From assembly GCA_965276715.1 (NCBI GenBank), contig OZ255622.1:1240001-1304000 (forward strand): a stretch of 64,000 nt of DNA, in the 5' to 3' direction. Under the pieces are notes generated by a model that was given only the letters and a program-made list of their open reading frames with translations, ran no database searches and was not told where the DNA came from. Both the position numbers and the translations under genes were made by a program. This document shows, in pieces, positions 8,251-15,898 of the stretch (positions are counted from its first letter, which is position 1; the number at the start of each line of letters is the position of its first letter). This DNA is from CAXTPV01 sp965276715 (GTDB lineage Bacteria; Pseudomonadota; Alphaproteobacteria; Acetobacterales; Acetobacteraceae).

Positions 8251-9672
8251 CTAGACCGACAGCACCGGCGCGATATCCTCGAGCGACCTGCATTCGCAGT
8301 CGACGCCCATCGTCGCCTCGGCCAGCGCCCCGCCGCCCATCAGGATCGCCGCCAGCATGTAGCCCGCGCTGACCGACCAGGCATGACCGGTGCCGATCAG
8401 GGCCCCGAACACCCAGGGTGCGAGCATGCCGCCGGCCGCCGTCCCGATCGCGTAGAACACCGCGATCGCCATTGCGCGGGTCTCGAGCGGAAAGACTTCG
8501 CTCGCGGTGAGGTAGGCGCCGCAGGCGGCGGAGGAGGCGAAGAAGAAGATCGCCACCCACAGCAGGGTCTGCGAAACCGGCCCCAGATGGCCGGTCGCGA
8601 ACAGCACCGCCGTCAGCGCGAGCAGGGCGGCGGAGATCGCGTAGGTGGTGGCAATCATGCGGCGGCGGCCGACGGTATCGAACAGCGGTCCGAGCAGGAA
8701 CGGGCCGATCAGGTTGCCGGCGGCCAGCGGCAGGATGTGCAGCCCGACGCGGCCTGGCGCCACATGATAGAAGTTGGTGAGCACCATGCCGTAGGTGAAG
8801 AAGACGGCGTTGAACAGGAAGGCCTGGCTCAGCATCAGGATGAAGACGAGCACGCTGCGCCGGCGATGGACGACGAACATCGCGTGCAGGATCGCACCGA
8901 GGCCGAAGCTGTCGCGAGGCCGGATGGTCAGATGCTTGTCGGTGGGTGGCAAGGCGTGGCCACAGGATGATACCTTCCGCTCGATGGCCGCCAGCGTCTC
9001 GTGGGCTTCCGCGGCCCGGCCGTGGGTGACGAGCCAACGCGGGCTTTCCGGCACGTAGCGCCGGAGCCAGATGATCGGCAGGCCGAGCAGGCCGCCGATC
9101 GCGAAGCCGAGCCGCCAGCCGATGTCGGGGCGGAACACGCCGTGCCCTACGAAGGCGAGCGACGCGACGGCGCCGACGGCGGCACCCGCCCAGTAGCTCG
9201 AATTGACCGCGAGGGTGACGCGGCCACGCAGGCGCGCGGGCGTGAGTTCGTCGACGGCCGAGTTGATCGCGGCGCACTCGCCGCCGATGCCGATCCCGGT
9301 CAGGATCCGCGACAGCGCGAAGGTCGGGAAATCGACCGAGCAGGCGGAGGCGAAGACGCCCACGACGTAGACGCCGAGCGTCACCGCGAAGATCGCCCGC
9401 CTGCCCACCCGGTCGGTGAGCCAGCCGAAGAACAGCGCGCCGATCACCGCGCCGAGCACGTAGGCGGACGCGGAGGCACCGACGTCTTCGGTGCTCAGCG
9501 ACAGGGTCTGGCGCGACTGGAGCGCCGGTCCGATCGACCCGATGATGGTGACCTCGAGTCCGTCGAGGACCCAGGTGATCCCGAGTGCTGCGACCAGCAT
9601 CACGTGGAAGCGCGACCAGGGCAGCCGGTCGAGGCGGGCCGGAATGTCGGTGCTGATCGCGGCTCTCTGCAC
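8251..9672 (-). CDS. MFS transporter (sugar/metabolite:H+ symporter type)
   Basis: Inner-membrane carrier of 473 aa with about 12 predicted helices in two halves. It carries the MFS loop 2-3 signature (GWLTDRVGRR) and the second-half counterpart (GPLFDTVGRR), plus RYVPESPRWL, a PESPRWL motif typical of the sugar-porter/SHS-like group. The N-terminal LDRLPWSRFH before helix 1 is common in the metabolite:H+ symporter subfamily. The GTG start at 9672 fits the expected N-terminus. Substrate cannot be assigned; in PQQ-using oxidative bacteria such carriers often import organic acids or sugars, but that is only context. It is monocistronic. Confidence 0.85.
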   Translation of the reverse strand: MQRAAISTDIPARLDRLPWSRFHVMLVAALGITWVLDGLEVTIIGSIGPALQSRQTLSLSTEDVGASASAYVLGAVIGALFFGWLTDRVGRRAIFAVTLGVYVVGVFASACSVDFPTFALSRILTGIGIGGECAAINSAVDELTPARLRGRVTLAVNSSYWAGAAVGAVASLAFVGHGVFRPDIGWRLGFAIGGLLGLPIIWLRRYVPESPRWLVTHGRAAEAHETLAAIERKVSSCGHALPPTDKHLTIRPRDSFGLGAILHAMFVVHRRRSVLVFILMLSQAFLFNAVFFTYGMVLTNFYHVAPGRVGLHILPLAAGNLIGPFLLGPLFDTVGRRRMIATTYAISAALLALTAVLFATGHLGPVSQTLLWVAIFFFASSAACGAYLTASEVFPLETRAMAIAVFYAIGTAAGGMLAPWVFGALIGTGHAWSVSAGYMLAAILMGGGALAEATMGVDCECRSLEDIAPVLSV

Positions 9673-9873
9673 GTTCTGCCCTTTCGTGGTGCACCGAAGC
9701 TGGCGCGGGCTGGACGCCTCTTTAGAGGCTGCAAGGCGGCCAGGCGAGCGTTACACCGGTCGGAGAAGCTGTCCGCCTTGCGGTGGCCGTCCCGCCGGGT
9801 GCGGACGGTTCGCTTGACCGGATCATGCGCTCATGTTCTCGTCCGGCCGACTGCCGACGATGGTCGATCAAAT

Positions 9874-9881
9874 AAAGGAGG
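9874..9881 (+). promoter_or_regulatory. Strong ribosome binding site fixing the pqqA TTG start
   Basis: AAAGGAGG lies five bases before the TTG at 9887. It decides the start in favour of TTG over the in-frame ATG at 9860, which would place this site inside the coding sequence. The TTG start also yields the usual PqqA N-terminus with Trp at position 3. Confidence 0.75.
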
Positions 9882-9886
9882 CAGAG

Positions 9887-9967
9887 TTGGCCTGGAAAAA
9901 ACCCTCGATCAAGGAAATCGCGCTGGGCGGCAAGATCAACCTGTACGCCTGCTCGGAGCGTCAATAA
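9887..9967 (+). CDS. pqqA: PQQ precursor peptide PqqA, with Lys in place of the cross-linked Glu
   Basis: A 26-residue peptide of the PqqA size and texture (N-terminus MAWKKPSIKEIALGG), close to the Gluconobacter type. PqqA is the ribosomal substrate from which PQQ is built: a Glu and a Tyr three residues apart are cross-linked by PqqE. Here Tyr20 is present (TAC 9944-9946), but the expected Glu16 is Lys (AAG 9932-9934), in GGKINLYAC. With Lys the canonical Glu-Tyr C-C cross-link could not give PQQ, so this copy would be non-functional, or altered, or backed up by another pqqA elsewhere. A single G-to-A change (GAG to AAG) would explain it. It is first in the pqq operon, 30 bp before pqqB. 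Confidence 0.85.
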   Translation: MAWKKPSIKEIALGGKINLYACSERQ

Positions 9968-9997
9968 CCTCATCGGGCTCGCGCCCGGCGCGGCACG

Positions 9998-10888
9998 ATG
10001 AGGGCGATCGTGCTGGGTGCTGCCGCCGGTGGCGGATTTCCGCAGTGGAATTCCAACGCCGCGGGATGCCGGCGGGCCCGGTTGCATGACCCCGCGGCGC
10101 GCGCGCGCACCCAAGCCTCGCTCGCGGTCAGCGGCAACGGGACCGACTGGTTTCTGATCAACGCATCGCCCGACATCCGGCAGCAACTCGCCGCCACGTC
10201 AGACCTTCATCCGCGCGCCGGTCTGCGGAGTTCGCCGATCGGCGGGGTGTTCCTGACGTCCTCCGAGGTCGATGCGGTCGCGGGGTTGCTCAGTCTGCGA
10301 GAGGCGCAGCCGTTCGTGCTGTTCGCCACCGCGGAGACGCACGCTGTGCTCGCCTCCAATCCGATGTTCGACGTGCTTGCACGCGAGATCGTGACACGCC
10401 GCGTGCTTGGCCTCGACGAGGCGGTGGATCTGCCGGGCGGGCTTTCGGTCGAACTCTTCGCCGTGCCGGGAAAAGTGCCTCTCTATCTCGAGGGCGTCGC
10501 CGGCGACGCGGATGGCGATACGGTCGGCGCGCTGGTGACAGCGGACGGTGCGACGCTGGCCTACGTTCCCGCCTGTGCCGCGGTGAACGAGGGGATCGCC
10601 AACCGGCTGCGCGGCGCCGACGCGTTGCTGTTCGACGGCACGCTCTGGTCCGACGACGAGATGATCGCGGCCGGGATCGGGTCCAAGACAGGCCGGCGCA
10701 TGGGCCATATGAGCATCTCCGGCGTCGATGGCGCGGTCGCGATGCTGGCACCGATCGAGATCGGACGCAGGATCTTCGTGCATATCAACAACTCCAATCC
10801 GGTGCTGCTCGACGAGACGCGCGAGCGTGCGATCGCGGCGGAAGCAGGGTGGGAGATCGCCGATGACGGCATGGAGATCCGCCTGTGA
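9998..10888 (+). CDS. pqqB: PqqB, metallo-beta-lactamase-fold hydroxylase of PQQ synthesis
   Basis: A 296-aa member of the metallo-beta-lactamase fold, thought to hydroxylate the Tyr-derived ring of the PQQ intermediate. Typical segments are VLGAAAGGGFPQWNSN, NASPDIRQQL, LREAQPFVLFAT, FAVPGKVPLYLE, MGHMSISG, HINNSNPVLL and the C-terminal DGMEIRL. The Cys-rich zinc loop of many PqqBs is replaced by NSNAAGC, as I recall for other alphaproteobacteria. The motif usually read as D-H around residues 92-93 is Asp92-Ala93 here (GCG 10274-10276); whether that is lineage-typical is uncertain. It overlaps pqqC by 4 bp (GTGA). Confidence 0.92.
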   Translation: MRAIVLGAAAGGGFPQWNSNAAGCRRARLHDPAARARTQASLAVSGNGTDWFLINASPDIRQQLAATSDLHPRAGLRSSPIGGVFLTSSEVDAVAGLLSLREAQPFVLFATAETHAVLASNPMFDVLAREIVTRRVLGLDEAVDLPGGLSVELFAVPGKVPLYLEGVAGDADGDTVGALVTADGATLAYVPACAAVNEGIANRLRGADALLFDGTLWSDDEMIAAGIGSKTGRRMGHMSISGVDGAVAMLAPIEIGRRIFVHINNSNPVLLDETRERAIAAEAGWEIADDGMEIRL

Positions 10889-11652
10889 CGGATGCCGCGA
10901 TGCCGGCCGAGGATCTCGAGCAGGCGCTGCGGGCGATCGGTGCCGAGCGGTACCATAGCCGGCATCCGTTCCACGCGCTGTTGCATGGCGGCCGGCTGAC
11001 GCGCGGGCAGGTGCAGGCGTGGGTCCTGAACCGTTATTATTACCAGAGCCGGATACCGGCCAAGGACGCGTTCCTGATCGCACGCCTGCCGACCGCCTCG
11101 CTGCGGCGGGAATGGCGGTCTCGCCTGGTCGATCATGACGGTGACGGCGAGGATGGCGGCGGCATCGCGCGCTGGCTGCATCTGGCACGCTGCGTCGGCC
11201 TCGATCCGGACTATGTCGAGTCGACCGAGGGGCTGCTGAGCGGAACCCGGTTCGCGGTCGATGCGTACGTCAATTTCGTCCGCGAGCGATCCATTCTCGA
11301 GGCGATCGCATCGTCGCTGACCGAGCTGTTCGCGCCTTCGATCATCGCCGAACGGGTGTCGGGAATGCTGTCGCACTACGACTTCATCGACGCCGGGATG
11401 CTGGCCTATTTCACGCCTCGCCTGACGCAGGCACCGCGCGACACCGATTTCGCGCTCGCCTATGTCAAGCGGCACGCCAGGACGCGCGACGACCAGCTCT
11501 CGGCGCTCGCGGCGTTGCGCTTCAAGTGCGACGTGCTCTGGTCGCAGCTCGATGCGCTGCATTTCGCGTATGTGTCGCCGGGGCTGGTTCCCCCGGGCGC
11601 CTTCGCGCCCGAGGATATGGGTGGTGCTTTCGTGCCCTGGGAGATGTCTTGA
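10885..11652 (+). CDS. pqqC: PqqC, pyrroloquinoline-quinone synthase
   Basis: Cofactor-free oxidase that closes the ring and performs the final eight-electron oxidation to PQQ. It is 255 aa, the normal length. Active-site segments are intact: YHSRHPFH, QAWVLNRYYYQSRIPAKDA, WRSRLVDHDG containing the catalytic His, SLTELFAP, MLSHYDFI, YFTPRL and ALRFKCDVLW with the conserved Lys. The GTG start overlaps the end of pqqB (GTGA) and its own stop overlaps the pqqD TTG, so translation is coupled throughout. Its good conservation argues against long-term loss of the pathway despite the odd PqqA. Confidence 0.95.
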   Translation: MTDAAMPAEDLEQALRAIGAERYHSRHPFHALLHGGRLTRGQVQAWVLNRYYYQSRIPAKDAFLIARLPTASLRREWRSRLVDHDGDGEDGGGIARWLHLARCVGLDPDYVESTEGLLSGTRFAVDAYVNFVRERSILEAIASSLTELFAPSIIAERVSGMLSHYDFIDAGMLAYFTPRLTQAPRDTDFALAYVKRHARTRDDQLSALAALRFKCDVLWSQLDALHFAYVSPGLVPPGAFAPEDMGGAFVPWEMS

Positions 11653-11918
11653 GCGAGGACGACATCCCGGCCTTTCCGCCGGGCGTGCGTCTGCGCCACG
11701 ACGATGTCCGCGGCGCGTGGGTGATGCTGGCACCGGAACGCCTGTTCATGCCCGACGAGCACGCGCTGGCGGTGCTGGCCCTGGTCGACGGCAGGCGCAG
11801 CATGCGGACGATCGTCGACGACCTGGCGTCGCGCTACGCGGCGCCGCGCGCGGTCATCGCGGAGGATGTCGGCGCGATGCTCGACGAGCTCGCGGGCCGC
11901 GGCGTGGTCCGCTCGTGA
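11649..11918 (+). CDS. pqqD: PqqD, PqqA-binding chaperone
   Basis: A small 89-aa RiPP-recognition protein that holds PqqA and presents it to PqqE. Conserved family elements are seen: PPGVRLRHDDVRG, WVMLAPERLF, VLALVDGRRSM and the C-terminal DVGAMLDELAGRGVV helix. The start is a TTG at 11649 inside the pqqC stop context (TTGA overlap); no alternative start gives the expected length. Its stop in turn overlaps the pqqE GTG by 4 bp. Confidence 0.93.
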   Translation: MSEDDIPAFPPGVRLRHDDVRGAWVMLAPERLFMPDEHALAVLALVDGRRSMRTIVDDLASRYAAPRAVIAEDVGAMLDELAGRGVVRS

Positions 11919-13012
11919 CCGCGCCGGCGCCGCTCGGCATGCTGGCCGAGCTCACGCACCGCTGCCCGTTGCGGTGTCCGTATTGCGCGAATCCGGTGGC
12001 ACTCTCGGGCACGCGCGACGAACTCGACACCGAGACCTGGCGGCGCGTGCTGACGGAGGCGGCCTCGCTCGGCGTCCTGCAGCTTCATTTCTCGGGCGGC
12101 GAGCCGATGGTGCGCGGCGATCTGGCAGCCTTGGTCCGGCACGCGCGCGGGCTCGATCTCTACACCAACCTCATCACCTCCGGCGTCACGGCGACCCGGC
12201 CCGCGCTTGCCGCCCTTGCCGACGCCGGTCTCGATCATATCCAGCTCAGCTTCCAGGCGGCCGAGACGGCCGGCGGCGACCGGATCGGCGGCCACGCGGG
12301 CGGGCATGCGCGCAAGCTTTCGGCGGCCGCAATGATCCGCGAGACGGGATTTCCGCTCACGGTCAATTTCGTCGTCCACCGGCAGAACCTCGCGCAATTG
12401 CCCGCCATGCTCGAACTCGGGGAGGCGCTGGACGCCTCGCGCATCGAGATCGCGCATGTCCAGTATGCCGGCTGGGCGCTGGTCAACCGCGACGCGCTGA
12501 TGCCGACCGAGGAGCAGGTCGAGCAGGCGGACGCGACGATCGCGCGCACCCGCGACCGCCTGCATGGCCGGATCGTGATCGACTACGTGACGCCGGATTA
12601 TTTCGCCAGCAGGCCGAAAGCGTGCATGGGGGGCTGGGCAAGGCAGTTCCTCGTCGTAACGCCCGCCGGCACGGTTCTCCCTTGCCACAGCGCGGAAAGT
12701 CTTCCCGGCTTGCGGTTTCCCTCGGTGCGCGACGCGTCGCTCGCGGCGATCTGGCGCGACGACCCGACATTCGCCCGCTATCGCGGCACGGCCTGGATGC
12801 CGCCTCCCTGCCGGTCGTGCGACCGGCGCGAGATCGACTGGGGTGGGTGCCGATGCCAGGCCTTCGCGCTGACCGGCGACGCGGCCGCCACCGATCCCGC
12901 CTGCGCGCTGTCGCCTGACCACAAGATCATGGCCGAGCAAGTGGCGCATGCCGCGCGCGCGGACGACGCGCTGATCTATCGGCGTTTCGCCGGTGGGCCT
13001 GGGCGCCCGTAA
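11915..13012 (+). CDS. pqqE: PqqE, radical SAM/SPASM enzyme forming the Glu-Tyr cross-link
   Basis: A 365-aa radical SAM enzyme. The 4Fe-4S motif CX3CX2C is intact in HRCPLRCPYC (Cys17, Cys21, Cys24), followed by the SAM-binding SGGEP. The SPASM domain keeps its cysteines: ACMGGW, LPCHS, PPCRSC, WGGCRCQAF and DPACALS. It should therefore bind its auxiliary clusters. It catalyses C-C bonding of Glu and Tyr within PqqA, which makes the Lys16 in the neighbouring PqqA puzzling. The GTG start overlaps the pqqD stop by 4 bp. It is the last gene of the operon. Confidence 0.95.
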   Translation: MTAPAPLGMLAELTHRCPLRCPYCANPVALSGTRDELDTETWRRVLTEAASLGVLQLHFSGGEPMVRGDLAALVRHARGLDLYTNLITSGVTATRPALAALADAGLDHIQLSFQAAETAGGDRIGGHAGGHARKLSAAAMIRETGFPLTVNFVVHRQNLAQLPAMLELGEALDASRIEIAHVQYAGWALVNRDALMPTEEQVEQADATIARTRDRLHGRIVIDYVTPDYFASRPKACMGGWARQFLVVTPAGTVLPCHSAESLPGLRFPSVRDASLAAIWRDDPTFARYRGTAWMPPPCRSCDRREIDWGGCRCQAFALTGDAAATDPACALSPDHKIMAEQVAHAARADDALIYRRFAGGPGRP

Positions 13013-13120
13013 ATTCGGCGGGATCGGTTCCTATTCACGGCTGGATGAAGAGACCGTCGTCACTGATCCGTCATGTGCGTGCAACATCCGGTCACACGAA
13101 ATTGTGCCGGAATGTTCCTT

Positions 13121-13137
13121 GCGCGTGCTTGACGCGC
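13121..13137 (+). terminator. Possible terminator hairpin after the pqq operon
   Basis: GCGCGT and ACGCGC (13121-13126, 13132-13137) form a perfect 6-bp stem with a 5-base loop, followed by a T-rich GTGTTTGTTTG. A second imperfect stem, TCCGG/CCGGA (13087-13091, 13107-13111), lies just upstream. It fits the end of pqqABCDE before the next gene at 13176, but the trailing T run is broken, so the call is tentative. Confidence 0.35.
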
Positions 13138-13175
13138 GTGTTTGTTTGCCGTGCCTATGATTCAAGGAGCGTGCA

Positions 13176-15062
13176 TTGCCCCGCGATCACATCCCAGCAT
13201 TGAAAAGAATCGTTGTCGTCGCGGGAGCCCTGGTTCCGAACCTGGCAATGGCGCAAGCGGTCACGACCTATCATAACGACACGTTGCGGACAGGCTGGAA
13301 TCCTTCGGAGACCTCGCTCACGGTTGCCAATGTGGGCAGCGGCGGCCTCGATCTGCAGGCGACCACCAAGCTCGACAGCCAAGTCGACGCGCAGCCGCTG
13401 GTGGTGCCGAACCAGGTGGTCGGCACCTATAGCGCGCGCACGGTGGTCTATGTCGTGACCGGCGGCGACACGATCTACGCGATCGATGCCGGGACGGGAA
13501 CAGTTCTGGCCAGCCGCAACCTCGGAACGCCGGTGCCGCAATCGGCGCTGCCGGGGCAATGCAACAACAACGGTCCGACGGTCGGCATCACGTCGACACC
13601 CGTCATCGACACCGCCCACGGCACGATGTACCTGGTCGCCGACACCTACGAGAGCGGGCAGGCGGTGTTCCGGGTGCACGCGGTGAGCCTGTCGACATTG
13701 CAGGACACGATCACGCCGTCGATGGTGACCGCCTCGTCGAAATTGTCGGACGGGACGACCTATCATTTCAATCCGAACGGGTCGCGGCAGCGCGCGGCGC
13801 TGCTGCTGTCCGGCTCGACGCTGTATGCCGCGTTCAGCAGCTATTGCGACAACGCGCAGTCGACGACCCGCGGCTGGCTGCTGGGCTGGACCGTTCCCGC
13901 ACTCGCGCCGCTCGCGCACAACAACCTGACCGATACGGTTCCCGCCTCGCAGAGCAGCTACTTCCTCAATTCGATCTGGATGTCCGGCTACGGGCCGTCG
14001 ACGGCGTCGGCGAACAACATGGTCTATGTCGTCACCAGCAATTCGGACAAGAACACCTATGGCGCGGGCAACCGCGACGAGAGCGTCCTGAAGCTGACGT
14101 CCGACCTCGCCACCATACAGAACTATTTCACCGACCCGAACCGTGCCGCACTCGACGCGGGCGACCAGGATTTCGGGTCCGGCGGCGCCTTGCTGCCGCC
14201 GCCGCAACCGGGATTGAACCCGAAATTGCTGCTCGCGGCTGGCAAGAACGGGACGATGTATCTGTTCGACCGGTCGGCGGGGCCGGGGCTGGGTGTGCTT
14301 TCGACCTATCCGATCGGCGGCTGCTGGTGCGGCGAGTCGTATTTCCAGGGTTCCGACGGCGCCGGACGCATCGTCTCGAGCGGCGGGTCGACGGCGACCG
14401 TCTGGCGGCTGAACACGGCCGCATCGACCGCGGCGTCGCTCACCAAGCTGAACTCGACGCCGATCACCAGCGGCCAGGACCCGGGATTCTTCACCAGCCT
14501 GTCGTCGAACGGGACCATTGCCGGCACGGCCATCGTGTGGGCGGTCGGCCGTCCGACGGCGGTGCCGGGGGCGATGCCGCTCACCGCGATCGATCCGGCG
14601 AGCGGCAAGATCATCTACACCGCCACCGCGGGCAACTGGGTCAGCGGCAACTCGAACGCGAACACCGTGCCGACCATCGCCAACGGACATGTCTATGTCG
14701 CGACCTATCAGGAGCTGGCGATCTTCGGGCTCGGCAAACCGGCGGCGGCGACAGCGCAGGCGGCCTTCACGGCACGCGCGGTCGCCTCGCGCAACGTGTC
14801 GCGCTTCAGTCTGGGCGCGAACCAGCACGCGATCTGGGGGACGATCCGAAGCGTCGAGCCGACCGAGATGACCGTCGCCGACCGCCATGGCACGCTGGTG
14901 CGGGTGTATCTGCCGACGGCACGCGCATCGGGCAATCTCGCCGAACCCGTGGTCGGCGAGGCGACGGTCGCGATCGGCAGACAGGACGCGGACGGGCTGC
15001 TGCTGGCGACGAACGTGCTGCATGCGAAATCATCGGCGGCACTCTGGCCGGCCGACCAGTAG
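13176..15062 (+). CDS. Exported beta-propeller protein with PQQ-like repeats
   Basis: A 628-aa exported protein with a signal peptide (LVPNLAMAQ) and a body of repeated beta-propeller blades of the PQQ-repeat/BamB-like type: VVYVVTGGDTIYAIDAGTG, AAGKNGTMYLFDRS, LTAIDPASGKIIY and VPTIANGHVYVATY. A CWC pair lies in GGCWCGESYF. There is no cytochrome c motif and no clear quinoprotein dehydrogenase active site, so it may be a structural propeller rather than a PQQ enzyme; its place right after the pqq operon nevertheless makes a quinoprotein role possible. The C-terminal about 100 residues form a separate small domain. The TTG start at 13176 is supported by AAGGAG six bases upstream. Confidence 0.75.
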   Translation: MPRDHIPALKRIVVVAGALVPNLAMAQAVTTYHNDTLRTGWNPSETSLTVANVGSGGLDLQATTKLDSQVDAQPLVVPNQVVGTYSARTVVYVVTGGDTIYAIDAGTGTVLASRNLGTPVPQSALPGQCNNNGPTVGITSTPVIDTAHGTMYLVADTYESGQAVFRVHAVSLSTLQDTITPSMVTASSKLSDGTTYHFNPNGSRQRAALLLSGSTLYAAFSSYCDNAQSTTRGWLLGWTVPALAPLAHNNLTDTVPASQSSYFLNSIWMSGYGPSTASANNMVYVVTSNSDKNTYGAGNRDESVLKLTSDLATIQNYFTDPNRAALDAGDQDFGSGGALLPPPQPGLNPKLLLAAGKNGTMYLFDRSAGPGLGVLSTYPIGGCWCGESYFQGSDGAGRIVSSGGSTATVWRLNTAASTAASLTKLNSTPITSGQDPGFFTSLSSNGTIAGTAIVWAVGRPTAVPGAMPLTAIDPASGKIIYTATAGNWVSGNSNANTVPTIANGHVYVATYQELAIFGLGKPAAATAQAAFTARAVASRNVSRFSLGANQHAIWGTIRSVEPTEMTVADRHGTLVRVYLPTARASGNLAEPVVGEATVAIGRQDADGLLLATNVLHAKSSAALWPADQ

Positions 15063-15073
15063 GCGCGTCGTCG

Positions 15074-15898
15074 CTACAGGCTCGGATGCGACCAGGCGAG
15101 CACGCGGAACGCAGCACCCCCCTCGCCCGGTTCGAGCTGGACAATTCCCTCGCGGACGAAACTCGTGCCGGCGGCGTGGGCGACGACGCGGATGTCGACG
15201 ACGTCGTTGGCACCGGGATCGGTCGCCGTATTGCCGTTCTCGACCTCGCCGGCGGCCGCGGCGGCCCGACGCACGACCGGGTCGGCGAGCGACAGGACCG
15301 GGTCGCTGCCCTGGAACACGGTCACGTGGGGTGCCAACGCGCGGAACAGGGCGGGCGTCACCCCGATCACCAGGGCGAGCTCGTCGACGCTCTCGAAGGC
15401 GGCGCCGGGGGGCGCGTAGGGGCGCCCCGCGGAGCGGTACGGCTTGGCGAGGCCGGCTTGCTGATCGGGCGGGACGGGCGTGTGCCAGGCGAGAATGTTC
15501 TGCGCGATCTCGGCCGCGTCCTGGGCGCCGCCGGCGCCGGTTCCGGCGACCTGGATCAGAGAGGCGAGCACGGTCGGCGAGGCGTTGTTGAGGTCGACCT
15601 TGCCCGCTTCGTTACGGATCTCGATGTCGGCGCTGCCGCCGGCGACGGAGAGGCGATGGTGGCCGCCGGACGACGGCCACTCGGTCTGCGCGCGGTCCAT
15701 CATGCGGAAGGCGGCTTCCTGGAAGGCGCCGTCGGCGGCCTGCTCGGCGATCGCCGCGCGCCGGAGATTGGCGCCGAGCCTGGCCTGGGCGCCGCCGGTC
15801 TCGGTCAGTTGCAGGATCAGCAGCGAAATCAGCACCAGCGTCCAGAGCACGATCAGGAGCGCGAAGCCGCGTGCGCGGGCGCGGCGGCCGAGGGTCAC
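15074..15898 (-). CDS. gspK: Type II secretion minor pseudopilin GspK
   Basis: The large tip pseudopilin of the type II secretion pseudopilus, 274 aa. It has the prepilin-like N-terminus RGFALLIVLWTLVLISLL, which lacks Glu at +5 as usual for GspK. A helix-hairpin-helix-like segment (KVDLNNASPTVLASLI) and the SVDELALVIGVTPALFRAL region typical of the GspK saddle domain follow. The GTG start at 15898 overlaps the gspD stop by 4 bp. It is the last gene of the gspL-M-D-K run. Confidence 0.9.
   Translation of the reverse strand: MTLGRRARARGFALLIVLWTLVLISLLILQLTETGGAQARLGANLRRAAIAEQAADGAFQEAAFRMMDRAQTEWPSSGGHHRLSVAGGSADIEIRNEAGKVDLNNASPTVLASLIQVAGTGAGGAQDAAEIAQNILAWHTPVPPDQQAGLAKPYRSAGRPYAPPGAAFESVDELALVIGVTPALFRALAPHVTVFQGSDPVLSLADPVVRRAAAAAGEVENGNTATDPGANDVVDIRVVAHAAGTSFVREGIVQLEPGEGGAAFRVLAWSHPSL

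Noticed and set aside
9860..9967. Longer PqqA starting at ATG 9860
   Set aside because: The frame is open, but the strong AAAGGAGG would be inside the coding region and the usual short PqqA N-terminus would be lost.
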